Shown piece after piece: positions 8,270-16,295 of a stretch of 64,000 bases of DNA. Numbering within the stretch: position 1 is the stretch's first letter; every line of letters begins with the position of its first letter. The notes beneath the pieces are model-generated. The model had not been told where the DNA came from. It saw only the letters and a program-made list of their open reading frames with translations, and searched no databases. Both the position numbers and the translations under genes were made by a program. The stretch is taken from contig JBGSYC010000097.1 of assembly GCA_041751095.1 (NCBI GenBank), positions 41,013 through 105,012 of the forward strand, given 5' to 3'. Source of the stretch: JADCRZ01 sp041751095 (GTDB lineage Bacteria; Bacteroidota; Bacteroidia; Chitinophagales; Chitinophagaceae).

Positions 8270-9127
8270 TTAACCTAAATAAGCTTTTAATGCATTGCTG
8301 TAACGTGCTTTCTGAAGGCGTTTGATAGCCCGTTCCTTTATCTGGCGGATACGCTCTTTCGTAAGATCGTATTTCTGACCAATCTGCTCTATCGTTACCC
8401 CATTTTCTCCATCGAGCCCAAAATATGCATTCACAATTTCAGCTTCTCGTGGCGAAAGGGATTTTAATACCCTGCGGATTTCATTGCGCAATGAATCCTG
8501 CATCACATCTTCGTCTGTTTCGTCACCACCTTCAAGTAAATCACCCATGGCCACGTCTTCAGCTTCATGCACGGGGGCATCAAGTGAGCTGTGGCGTGTG
8601 TTACTTTGAAATATGTTATTGATTTCGGTTTCGCTCATTTCAAGAATCTCCGCCAGTTCCTCTGTGGAAGGCTCTCTCTCATGTTCCTGCTCAAAAGCCA
8701 TATAAGCCTTATTGGCTTTGTTGTACGTTCCTATTTTATTTTGAGGAAGCCGCACCAGTCTGCCCTGCTCAGCTAAAGCCTGTAAAATTGACTGACGGAT
8801 CCACCATACAGCATAAGAGATAAATTTAAAACCTTTGGTTTCATCAAAACGTTGAGCTGCTTTGATTAATCCAAGATTTCCTTCATTGATCAGGTCACTT
8901 AAAGATAATCCCTGGTGTTGATATTGTTTTGCCACTGATACCACGAAACGGAGATTTGCCTGAACCAGCTTGTCTAACGCCCGCTGGTCTCCCATTTTGA
9001 TACGCTGTGCTAAAACAGTTTCTTCCTCCGGAGTGATCATTGATATTTTTGATATCTCCTGCAGGTATTTTTCAACCGCCTGGGAGTCGCGGTTGGTAAT
9101 CTGTGTAGCAATTTTAAGTTGCCTCAT
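8270..9127 (-). CDS. rpoD: Primary RNA polymerase sigma factor RpoD/SigA
   Basis: 285 residues. It directs core RNA polymerase to housekeeping promoters. Region 1.2 starts near residue 14 (SQAVEKYLQEIS); region 2 follows with the core-binding LVQANLRFVVSVAKQY, the -10-recognition/melting segment GFKFISYAVWWIRQSI, region 3 and region 4 with the helix-turn-helix VTIEQIGQKYDLTKERIRQIKERAIKRL. Region 1.1 is absent and the protein is far shorter than E. coli RpoD (613), as is normal for Bacteroidota primary sigma factors. Single gene with its own terminator; it diverges from blaI across about 600 bases. Confidence 0.96.
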   Translation of the reverse strand: MRQLKIATQITNRDSQAVEKYLQEISKISMITPEEETVLAQRIKMGDQRALDKLVQANLRFVVSVAKQYQHQGLSLSDLINEGNLGLIKAAQRFDETKGFKFISYAVWWIRQSILQALAEQGRLVRLPQNKIGTYNKANKAYMAFEQEHEREPSTEELAEILEMSETEINNIFQSNTRHSSLDAPVHEAEDVAMGDLLEGGDETDEDVMQDSLRNEIRRVLKSLSPREAEIVNAYFGLDGENGVTIEQIGQKYDLTKERIRQIKERAIKRLQKARYSNALKAYLG

Positions 9128-9217
9128 GCCTTTCTTTATTTAATTGATAAACACCTGATAGACAACTATTGTTATCCAGATGATGCAAATGAAGAGTTAA
9201 ATTCTAAATTATTAATG

Positions 9218-9225
9218 CAAAATTA
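9218..9225 (-). promoter_or_regulatory. Candidate rpoD -7 box
   Basis: TAATTTTG on the minus strand matches TANNTTTG and lies about 90 bases before the rpoD ATG, implying a leader of roughly 85 bases. A TTTG at the expected -33 distance is not obvious. Confidence 0.4.
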
Positions 9226-9369
9226 CGGCCGAAATTCGGAAGTTCATAGCGTCTGCACCCAAAAAGGACTTTTTGAGTGTAAAATGTTGATATAATCTAT
9301 GGCTTTTACTAAAAAACCCCTACCAAAACGGGTATTATATAATTAGTTGTCATTATATCATGGTAGGTT

Positions 9370-9688
9370 ACAACGCTGACCTGGATCATTTATTATACAG
9401 GCATGTACAGTTTATTTGACGCCCAGATACTATCTTTTCAATAAAGCCTGTTTTGAATCAAAGCCAGGAACAGGGATTCTTCCGTGGCAATATGTAGAGA
9501 AAATTTCTTTCGCTGAGCCGTTCTACCCAACCGATGATTATGGCGCTTCTATAGAATGGCCTGAATATTCCCGTGAATCTTAAGACAGCATCATAAGAGC
9601 GTTAGGACTAACAAGCTTAATCGAATTGGGCGTTCAAAACCCTGCCTTAGCCGAAAAATATTATTTAAAAATTTATCCATGTAACTAA
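9370..9688 (+). pseudogene. Remnant of an unidentified gene
   Basis: Between rpoD and blaI one frame reads as protein-like sequence from about 9420: YLFNKACFESKPGTGILPWQ continuing to EWPEYSRES, then a TAA at 9581-9583, then in the same frame DSIIRALGLTSLIELGVQNP to a TAA at 9686. A preceding segment in another frame (YNADLDHLLYRHVQFI, 9369-9417) suggests a frameshift. The composition is ordinary coding sequence with a mutated stop. No start or domain signature could be recognised, so the parent family is unknown. It may instead be chance open frame. Confidence 0.4.
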
Positions 9689-9694
9689 ATTAAT

Positions 9695-9728
9695 AGTTAT
9701 AGATTTGAATAACTAAAGTTTTAGTTAT
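9695..9728. promoter_or_regulatory. Double dyad over the blaI start, likely BlaI operator
   Basis: A perfect 9-bp inverted repeat, ATAACTAAA at 9709-9717 and TTTAGTTAT at 9720-9728 with a 2-base centre, covers the ATG at 9727. Its left half also pairs with AGTTAT at 9695-9700, making two overlapping dyads. BlaI/MecI repressors bind palindromes at their own promoters, so autoregulation is the natural reading. Confidence 0.65.
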
Positions 9729-10101
9729 GATTAAAACACTTACAAAGGCGGAGGAGCAGGTAATGCAGGTACTTTGGAAAATTCAGCGGGGATATTTAAA
9801 GGATATTGTTGAAAACAGTGGAGAGCCGCAACCTCATTCAAACACTGTGGCCACGATCTTAAAAATTCTTGTTGAAAAGGGCTTTGTAGCATATGAGATT
9901 CTGGGCCGCAATAACCTGTACAGCTTCAAAATTAGCAAGGAAGATTATGGCAGGAAAAGCATCAATCAACTGGTGAAGGGCTATTTTGAGGGGTCACCGG
10001 CAAAGTTGGTTTCTCACTTCGTTGCTGATAACGAATTAAGCATTCAGGAACTGGATGAACTATTGCAAAAGATCAGATCATCCAAAAAAGGTGACAAATG
10101 A
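9727..10101 (+). CDS. BlaI/MecI/CopY family repressor
   Basis: 124 residues, normal for the family. The N-terminus (LTKAEEQVMQVLWKIQRGYL) and the following NTVATILKILVEKGFVAYE form the winged helix that binds DNA; the C-terminal half (YFEGSPAKLVSHFVADNE, then ELDELLQKI) is the dimerisation helix region cleaved in classical BlaI. The stop overlaps the M56 peptidase start by four bases (ATGA, 10098-10101), indicating coupled translation with its likely antirepressor. The repressor probably controls its own operon through the dyad at its start codon; other targets are unknown. Confidence 0.92.
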   Translation: MIKTLTKAEEQVMQVLWKIQRGYLKDIVENSGEPQPHSNTVATILKILVEKGFVAYEILGRNNLYSFKISKEDYGRKSINQLVKGYFEGSPAKLVSHFVADNELSIQELDELLQKIRSSKKGDK

Positions 10102-11360
10102 CTATACTCATTTATCTGCTCAAATTGATAGGCTGTTCCGCTCTGTTTTCCGGATATTATTTTTTGCTTCTGCGCAATAAGCAAATGCATCAGTATAACA
10201 GGGTTTACATACTTATCAGCATCGTATTATCGATTGTATTGCCTTTCATAAAAATACCTCTGATCATGCCGGCCGCTGATTCGGATCAGGCATTTCTGAG
10301 TGCCCTAAACCGGATTGCTTTCACGGGATGGGAAGAAGAAATCATTTTAACGGCACAAAGCGGTCTGCTGGCTTCGTTTGTTACGGCGCAGCACGTTTTT
10401 TTATTTATTTACCTTACGGGTTTGCTGATGACGGGCTATCCGTTATTGCGATCGATCATGTATATAAGATGCCTTTCAAATAAGTATGAAAAAAAAGCAT
10501 ACGGCGATATTCAGTTTTATGATACGGCTGAACCCGGGACTCCATTTTCATTTTTAAGTATGGTTTTCTGGAATAAAGATATCCCGGTGGAGAGTGAAAA
10601 AGGTGAGCATATGTTAAGGCATGAGGTGTTCCATATCCACCAAAAACACAGCTATGATATTATATTCATGGAGGTGGCTTGTACTATATTATGGTTTAAC
10701 CCCTTCTGCTATCTCATGAAAAAGGAATTGAAAGTCATTCATGAATTCCTTGCTGATGCATGTGCTGTATTGGGAAAGAATAAGCGTCAATACGCAGAGT
10801 TCCTGGTTATGCAGGCTGTCTCTCATAAAAAATTATCCATTTCCAACCAATTTTTTTATAATCAAATAAAAAGGAGGATCGCTATGATTTTACAACAAAC
10901 CACCCCAGGTTGTGCCTGGTTCAGAAAAACGATGGCTTTGCCGTTTGTACTGCTTATGTTTTGCGCGTGTTCCTTAAAAAGCAAGGACGAATCTATGCTA
11001 CGTATTCCAAAAAAACAAAGCAAGGACGAAATAAACCGCGTGACAAATGATGAGCCTGCCTTTACCGAAGCAGCTTATCCCGGAGGAGCCGGGGCATGGA
11101 TGAGATTTCTGAATAAAACTTTCAAATACCCTGAGGAAGCCCTGGATAGGGAAATACAGGGGCCTGTAGTTGTTCAATTTGCTGTTGAGAAGGACGGAAG
11201 TATAAGTGATATACATGCCATTAGCGGGCACGATATCCTCAGTAAAGAAGCAGTGAGGCTTTTAAAGGAAAGCGGCAGATGGATGCCTGCCCAGCAGAAC
11301 GGGCAAATTGTGAGATCTTACAAAAAGCAGCCTGTCACTTTCAGGTTGGAAGTGCAGTAA
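10098..11360 (+). CDS. M56 family (BlaR1-like) membrane metallopeptidase with TonB C-terminal domain
   Basis: 420 residues. Three to four membrane helices occupy residues 1-125; the zinc site HEVFH is at 175-179 with the downstream Glu216 in IHEFLADA, as in BlaR1/MecR1. A further helix (LPFVLLMFCAC, 271-281) leads to a periplasmic tail, and residues 315-420 form a TonB C-terminal-like domain (YPEEALDREIQGPVVVQF, then GSISDIHAISGHD). There is no penicillin-binding sensor domain. Coupled to the BlaI repressor by a four-base overlap, it presumably cleaves or inactivates BlaI on a cell-envelope signal. The inducer cannot be read from the sequence. Confidence 0.9.
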   Translation: MTILIYLLKLIGCSALFSGYYFLLLRNKQMHQYNRVYILISIVLSIVLPFIKIPLIMPAADSDQAFLSALNRIAFTGWEEEIILTAQSGLLASFVTAQHVFLFIYLTGLLMTGYPLLRSIMYIRCLSNKYEKKAYGDIQFYDTAEPGTPFSFLSMVFWNKDIPVESEKGEHMLRHEVFHIHQKHSYDIIFMEVACTILWFNPFCYLMKKELKVIHEFLADACAVLGKNKRQYAEFLVMQAVSHKKLSISNQFFYNQIKRRIAMILQQTTPGCAWFRKTMALPFVLLMFCACSLKSKDESMLRIPKKQSKDEINRVTNDEPAFTEAAYPGGAGAWMRFLNKTFKYPEEALDREIQGPVVVQFAVEKDGSISDIHAISGHDILSKEAVRLLKESGRWMPAQQNGQIVRSYKKQPVTFRLEVQ

Positions 11361-11425
11361 CAAATTTTAGGTTGGCAGGGCGGTATTGAATACATTGATA
11401 TCGCCATGCCACACCTGCAACGTCT

Positions 11426-12604
11426 CTAAACGTAACAAATCCAATTTTCTGCCCGGGGCTTTAATGCCAGCTCTTTTTTTTCAGCTTCTTCCACCCTGCC
11501 CACCATCCGTGCTTCGATGTTAAAGGAACCTGCAATATCGATAATTGCAGTGGCCGCAGCCTCGTTAGTAAACACTTCGAGGCGATGGCCCATGTTAAAT
11601 ACCTGGTACATCTCCCTGTTATCAGATCCTGAAGATTTTTGAATGATGTTAAAAATTTCCGGGGGCTCAAAGAGACTGTCTTTAACAATCCTGAAATTAC
11701 CGGGCAGGTATTTAAGGCATTTGGTTTGTCCTCCCCCGCTGCAATGAACAAGCCCGTGAATGTCGTGAAAATGCTCTTCAAGTAATATTTTCATGAGGGG
11801 GGCGTAGGTTCTTGTAGAACTTAGCAATAGCTGACCGATCGTTTTCAAACCCTGGCCTGAGACGAACACCTCGTCTGTTAACCGGTGCTCTCCGATATAC
11901 ACAACGTCTGCGTCGAGTGAGGTATCGTATGATTCCCTGAAATCCGCAGCGTAGCTTTTTCCGAGTACGTCGTGCCGCGCACTTGTAAGCCCGTTGCTTC
12001 CAATACCACTGTTATACTCCTCTTCAAAGATGGATTTACCATCACTGGCCAAACCAATAATAACGTCACCTGGTTTAATGTGGTCATTTGTCACAATCCT
12101 GTTTTTGGGCCATCGGGCGGTCATGGTTCCATTGACGGCAATGGTGCGTACCACATCACCCACGTCCGCAGTTTCTCCTCCCAGGTAGCGGATAGTCACG
12201 CCATAGGGTTCCATCTGATCAAAAAATTCCTGTGTTGCATAGATAATCTCTTTGAGTATCTCACCGGGGATTAATCTTTTATTGCGGTCTATCGTAGAAG
12301 AAAACAGGATGTTGTCATAAATCCCGACGCATAAAAGGTCATCGAGGTTCATGACAATGGCGTCTTTTGCGATTCCTTTCCAGATGGAAGTGTCGCCGGT
12401 TTCCTTCCAGTACAAATAGGCAAGGATACTTTTGGTGCCGGCACCATCCGCATGCATAATATTAATCCAGTCTTTATCGCCAGACAGGTAGTCTTCATAT
12501 ATCCTGCAAAAGGCGTTTGGATAAAGTCCTTTATCCAGGTCTTCAGTAGCTTTGTGAACATCTTCTTTTTGAGCGGATACACCCCGCCGGGAATAGAGCG
12601 ACAT
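11426..12604 (-). CDS. purM: Phosphoribosylformylglycinamidine cyclo-ligase
   Basis: 392 residues, the longer Bacteroidota form of PurM (AIR synthase), which closes the imidazole ring in purine synthesis using ATP. Features: GVSAQKEDVHKATEDLDKG at the N-terminus, MHADGAGTKSILAYLYW (conserved DGxGTK) near residues 50-66, MNLDDLLCVG, and IRYLGGETADVGDVVRT with the family GGExAxMPG-equivalent. The C-terminal half carries VHCSGGGQTKCLKYLP. It stands alone; convergent with the M56 peptidase gene and divergent from ribF. Confidence 0.92.
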   Translation of the reverse strand: MSLYSRRGVSAQKEDVHKATEDLDKGLYPNAFCRIYEDYLSGDKDWINIMHADGAGTKSILAYLYWKETGDTSIWKGIAKDAIVMNLDDLLCVGIYDNILFSSTIDRNKRLIPGEILKEIIYATQEFFDQMEPYGVTIRYLGGETADVGDVVRTIAVNGTMTARWPKNRIVTNDHIKPGDVIIGLASDGKSIFEEEYNSGIGSNGLTSARHDVLGKSYAADFRESYDTSLDADVVYIGEHRLTDEVFVSGQGLKTIGQLLLSSTRTYAPLMKILLEEHFHDIHGLVHCSGGGQTKCLKYLPGNFRIVKDSLFEPPEIFNIIQKSSGSDNREMYQVFNMGHRLEVFTNEAAATAIIDIAGSFNIEARMVGRVEEAEKKELALKPRAENWICYV

Positions 12605-12683
12605 GTGTTGATTTGATTTGGATGAACCTTAAAGGGTCAAAAATACTACTGCAAGCTAACAAATGAGTGATGAGTTTTTAAAG

Positions 12684-12691
12684 TACTTTTG
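12684..12691 (+). promoter_or_regulatory. Candidate -7 box of ribF
   Basis: TACTTTTG fits TANNTTTG and lies about 94 bases before the ribF ATG. No convincing -33 TTTG is seen, so this is a weak call. Confidence 0.35.
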
Positions 12692-12784
12692 CTCCGTTTT
12701 GCATTGTCTGTTCATTTACAACGGGTGTATGGTTTATTCATCATCGTTTGCGAGGTAGATCCTGAACTGCATTTACAATAAATA

Positions 12785-13768
12785 ATGAAGGTTTATTCCG
12801 ATATCAATTCCTTACCTGCCTTTGTAAATCCTGTTGTCACCATAGGTACCTTCGATGGAGTTCACCTTGGCCACCGCAAGATCATTGATCAATTGATACA
12901 GGAAGCAAAGAAGATCAATGGCGAAACCGTTATCATCACTTTTCATCCGCATCCGAGGAAGATCGTAAGCAGTAACAGGCCAGTCCTTCACCTTATCAAT
13001 ACACCCGGCGAAAAAATAAAGCTGCTAAGCTCTTTGCAGATAGACCACCTCGTTATTATCCCTTTTACAGAAGCTTTTGCGGCACAAACCGCATCAGCAT
13101 ATGTCGAAGAATTTTTAATCAGCCGTTTTCATCCCCATACATTGATCATAGGGTACGATCACCGCTTTGGCAAGGGGCGCAGCGGTGATTTCAAGTTACT
13201 GGAAAAATATGCTGCCAAACAGCAGTTCCACCTCATTGAGATACCGCAACACCTGTTGCATGAATCTGCCATCAGTTCAACAAGAATCAGGGAAAACCTA
13301 TTGAACGGAAATATTAAGGAAGCAAACGAATTGTTGGGATATCCTTATTTCCTGACGGGTACGGTCATCCCCGGAAATAAAATCGGGAGATCAATTGGCT
13401 ACCCTACTGCCAATCTCGAAGTGAACGACGATGAAAAACTTATTCCTGCCAACGGAGTATATGCCGTCAATGCTATGGTTAAAGATATCCCTGATAATGA
13501 ACCAGGCCCTGGAAGCACGTCACCTGTGGAGGCAAAAACCGGGGAGCGGATAAAAGGCATGATGAACATCGGGATACGTCCGACTATCAATGGGAACAGC
13601 CGTGTTATTGAAGTAAACCTGTTTGATTTTAACGAAGACATTTATGGCAAGTTACTGGAGGTGCACATCACGCGGTACCTGCGCAACGAACAAAAGTTTA
13701 ACGGCCTTGAAGCTTTGAAGGAGCAACTGGCAATTGACAAAATTCATGCCCGGCAGGCATTATGTTAG
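12785..13768 (+). CDS. ribF: Bifunctional riboflavin kinase / FAD synthetase
   Basis: 327 residues. RibF phosphorylates riboflavin to FMN and adenylylates FMN to FAD. The N-terminal nucleotidyltransferase domain has VTIGTFDGVHLGHRKII (residues 19-35, with the GxxxxxHxGH nucleotide motif), FHPHPRK and the loop ISSTRIRENLLNG near 166-178. The C-terminal riboflavin kinase domain begins with FLTGTVIPGNKIGRSIGYPTANLE (PTAN motif, Mg/ATP site). Between kinase strands an extra loop of about 20 residues (DNEPGPGSTSPVEAKTGERI) is inserted before GMMNIGIRPT. Monocistronic. Confidence 0.93.
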   Translation: MKVYSDINSLPAFVNPVVTIGTFDGVHLGHRKIIDQLIQEAKKINGETVIITFHPHPRKIVSSNRPVLHLINTPGEKIKLLSSLQIDHLVIIPFTEAFAAQTASAYVEEFLISRFHPHTLIIGYDHRFGKGRSGDFKLLEKYAAKQQFHLIEIPQHLLHESAISSTRIRENLLNGNIKEANELLGYPYFLTGTVIPGNKIGRSIGYPTANLEVNDDEKLIPANGVYAVNAMVKDIPDNEPGPGSTSPVEAKTGERIKGMMNIGIRPTINGNSRVIEVNLFDFNEDIYGKLLEVHITRYLRNEQKFNGLEALKEQLAIDKIHARQALC

Positions 13769-13833
13769 CATGTAAAGGGATACGATTCATGAGAATGAGA
13801 TACATTACATACAACCTCCGATGCATTAAGAAA

Positions 13834-14838
13834 TTACTGATGCATCATAATTTTCGCGGCCATTTCTTTCATCAGTTCCGCATCCGGGGTTCCGGTGTCT
13901 TTGATACCAACACTCCTCAGATTATATTCATGCAATAGCAATAATGCTCTTTCAACTCCTTCAAAATTATACTGCTTAACGGCCGTCAGGTAATCTTTCA
14001 CAAAAAAAGGATTTACGCCGATTGCAATGGCAATGCCTTTTTCATCATTATCCAGTTTACTAAACACCATATATGTTTTACTAAAGAAGTTATAAAGGAA
14101 GGGTAAGATCATCTGTATTGGAGCTGCCTTAGGATTGCTCTCGAAATATTGTATAATACGAATAGCCTTTGCGAGATCACGTTTGCCGAAGGCGTCCTGC
14201 AATTCAAAAACGTTATATTCTTTGCTGATGCCGATGTATTTTTCGATATCGTCTTCCGTAATGTTTTTGCGGTCTTTGAGATTCAACGCCAGTTTTTCGA
14301 TTTCGTTATTTATCCGGCTCAGGTCATTACCGATGTGATCTACGAGTAAGATCAGCGCTTTGGGGGAGACGGTGTATCCCTTTGCCGAAATCAACTCGTT
14401 TGTCCATTCCGGCAATTGATTTTCATACAATTTTTTTGTGGTGAAAATCACCGCTTTGTCTTTCAGCAATTTTCCAAACCTGGTACGGCCGTCAATTGTT
14501 TTTTCTTTATAAGAAATAACAAAAACGGTGGAAGCGAGCGGCTGGGCAATATAGTTTTCCAGCTTTTCAAGGTCTCTCATATGTTGCGCTTCTTTGAGGA
14601 GCACCACCTGCTTTTCTGCAAACATCGGGTAACGGCAGCAGGCATTTACAACGTCCGGCCAGTTGGCGTCACGTCCATAAAAAACGGTCAGGTTAAAACC
14701 AGCTTCAGCATCGGACAAGATATGATGCTCTGCGTAATCCACGATCTTATCGATGTAATATGCTTCTTCTCCTTCCAGCCAGTAAACCGGTTTATAGGTT
14801 TTTTTTTTCCAGTCGTTTAATATTTTTTCTGCTGACAT
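13834..14838 (-). CDS. holA: DNA polymerase III delta subunit
   Basis: 334 residues, the usual length. Delta is the clamp-opening wrench of the clamp loader. The N-terminal segment KPVYWLEGEEAYYIDKIVDY matches the family start (xYxLxGxExxLIxxxx), followed by FAEKQVVLLKEAQHM, LEKLENYIAQPLASTVFVIS and the middle region DLSRINNEIEKLALNL. ISKEYNVFELQDAFGKRDL (HolA family YNVFELxDAIxxRD) around residue 205 is strongly diagnostic. Convergent with ribF, 65 bases apart. Confidence 0.92.
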   Translation of the reverse strand: MSAEKILNDWKKKTYKPVYWLEGEEAYYIDKIVDYAEHHILSDAEAGFNLTVFYGRDANWPDVVNACCRYPMFAEKQVVLLKEAQHMRDLEKLENYIAQPLASTVFVISYKEKTIDGRTRFGKLLKDKAVIFTTKKLYENQLPEWTNELISAKGYTVSPKALILLVDHIGNDLSRINNEIEKLALNLKDRKNITEDDIEKYIGISKEYNVFELQDAFGKRDLAKAIRIIQYFESNPKAAPIQMILPFLYNFFSKTYMVFSKLDNDEKGIAIAIGVNPFFVKDYLTAVKQYNFEGVERALLLLHEYNLRSVGIKDTGTPDAELMKEMAAKIMMHQ

Positions 14839-15228
14839 AGTGTTGCCTGAGCTGCAATATTAATTAAAACAACCATTTCACCGGTCACCGGAAAATTATA
14901 AGTGTATAGAAATGGAAGAAAGCAGCGCTGTAAACGCCACAACAACAATTATCATCGCTATATTTGCTCCGGTAGGATTGCATAGCCATGTTGCCTGGTC
15001 GCGAAGTTTGCAAATCGATCGGGCGAGATGTTGGAAAAAAGCGTAGTGTAAAAGGATAATAATCAGCGCTTTTAGTTACGTCATACCTGTATATATCAAA
15101 AAAGTAAAATTACCACACCGCTGACGGATAAGACATTTTTGGCATGATTTTGGAAAATTGCACATTATGCCGCATACGGGTGGCTATACACTTCTTCAAT
15201 TTTTTTATAATTCTGAAAACAATAAACA
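14839..15228. other. 390-base intergenic region, no gene recognised
   Basis: Divergent spacer between holA and the coiled-coil protein. A 44-codon frame at 14912 (MEESSAVNATTTIIIAIFAP...) exists but lacks supporting signals. The AT-rich last 40 bases before 15229 probably hold the promoter of the downstream gene, though no clean TANNTTTG box was found. Confidence 0.5.
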
Positions 15229-16209
15229 ATGAGCACAAGTAATTATCCTTCCGCTACACCCACGAGCGAAGAGCCAGCAAAAAAAGATTACAGAGGTCTT
15301 ATTATTGGACTGTTAGCTATCGGCCTCTTAGGCACCTGGGGCTATTTATTATGGAACAACAATAAGCAGGAACAGGTAATTGAAACCAATCAACAACAGA
15401 TCGCAAAAGTTACGGACGAAAAAAGCGATCTGCAGAAAAATTTCGATGCCACATTGGTCCGGTTAGATTCCATCAGCGGTAATAACAACGAATTACAGGG
15501 AAAGCTAACGTCGAGTAATAGTGAGATCAGCAGATTAAAAGGTGAGATTCGCAGCATTTTAAATAAAAGGAATGCTACTGCTGCTGAACTTGCCAGGGCA
15601 CAATCTCTTATTAATCAGTTAAATGAAAAGATTGGTAATCTTGAAGAAGAGGTTGCCCAACTGACTCAGGAGAATTTGGCGCTCAACTCGGAAAAGACTG
15701 TTTTAACACAGGAGAAGCAACAGTTAAGTACCGACCTTTTAACGACTTCTACTGCAAAGCAGGAATTGGAGAAGAAGGTTGATGTTGCCTCAACCCTGAA
15801 CGCTTCCAATATATCGATTACACCTATAGATGAGAGAAGAAATGGAAAAGAGAAACAAACATCTAAGGCAAAACGTGTTGACAAGCTGATGATATCTTTT
15901 GACGTTGATAACAGGATTGCCCAATCAGGACAAACAGATGTATTCGTTTGTATCACGTCTCCGGACGGAAATCCTGTTTCAGTTCCTGCGTTAGGTTCTG
16001 GCACTTTTACCACACGTGAAGAAGGCGATAAAGTATTTACTACGCAGGTTCCGGTAGAAATAGAAGCAGGTAAGCGTAAATCGGTTCAAATCCCATGGAA
16101 ACAAAACAGTGATTTTCAAAGAGGAAATTACAAGATTGAGATTTTCCATAATGGTTTTAAGATTGGCGAAAGTACAAGAGAACTTAAGAAAGGTGGTCTT
16201 TTCGGATAG
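15229..16209 (+). CDS. Membrane-anchored coiled-coil protein
   Basis: 326 residues. A short acidic/polar cytoplasmic head (1-22) is followed by one membrane helix (GLIIGLLAIGLLGTWGYLLW, 28-47). Residues about 50-195 are almost continuous coiled coil rich in Gln, Asn, Lys and Glu with repeated QLTQENLAL/QEKQQLSTDL heptads. The C-terminal 110 residues form a compact beta-rich domain (MISFDVDNRIAQSGQTDVFV to IEIFHNGFKIGESTRELKKG). Similar single-span proteins are common in Bacteroidota but have no assigned role; an envelope-spanning or scaffold role is only inference. A strong terminator follows. Confidence 0.75.
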   Translation: MSTSNYPSATPTSEEPAKKDYRGLIIGLLAIGLLGTWGYLLWNNNKQEQVIETNQQQIAKVTDEKSDLQKNFDATLVRLDSISGNNNELQGKLTSSNSEISRLKGEIRSILNKRNATAAELARAQSLINQLNEKIGNLEEEVAQLTQENLALNSEKTVLTQEKQQLSTDLLTTSTAKQELEKKVDVASTLNASNISITPIDERRNGKEKQTSKAKRVDKLMISFDVDNRIAQSGQTDVFVCITSPDGNPVSVPALGSGTFTTREEGDKVFTTQVPVEIEAGKRKSVQIPWKQNSDFQRGNYKIEIFHNGFKIGESTRELKKGGLFG

Positions 16210-16230
16210 AGTGATTGGATAAAATGCATA

Positions 16231-16262
16231 AAAAAGCCGGAAGTTTACTTCCGGCTTTTTTA
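16231..16262. terminator. Bidirectional Rho-independent terminator
   Basis: A stem AAGCCGGAAG/CTTCCGGCTT (about 16234-16243 and 16248-16257, 4-base loop) is flanked by A-runs on the left and T-runs on the right, so it can stop the coiled-coil gene on the plus strand and the large outer-membrane protein gene on the minus strand. Confidence 0.88.
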
Positions 16263-16263
16263 T

Positions 16264-16280
16264 GCAACCTATAAGGTTGC
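16264..16280. repeat. AACCTATAAGGTT-type palindrome
   Basis: GCAACCTATAAGGTTGC has 7-bp perfect arms around a 3-base loop. Related motifs recur at 47858-47869, 59278-59292 and 59323-59337, all outside genes, suggesting a dispersed short palindrome family. Confidence 0.5.
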
Positions 16281-16295
16281 GAGGGGCTCCTGCGA

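Noticed and set aside
13820..13846. GATGCAT hairpin at the end of holA as terminator
   Set aside because: It lies inside the holA coding region, has no T-tract and only 7 AT-rich base pairs.
14912..15046. 44-codon ORF MEESSAVNATTT...
   Set aside because: No ribosome-binding or promoter signal, no recognisable domain, and its Ile-rich start could be chance.
15121..15165. Sigma-54 promoter (TGGCA...TTGC)
   Set aside because: The spacing between the GG and GC elements is not the required 10 bases and no activator gene is near.
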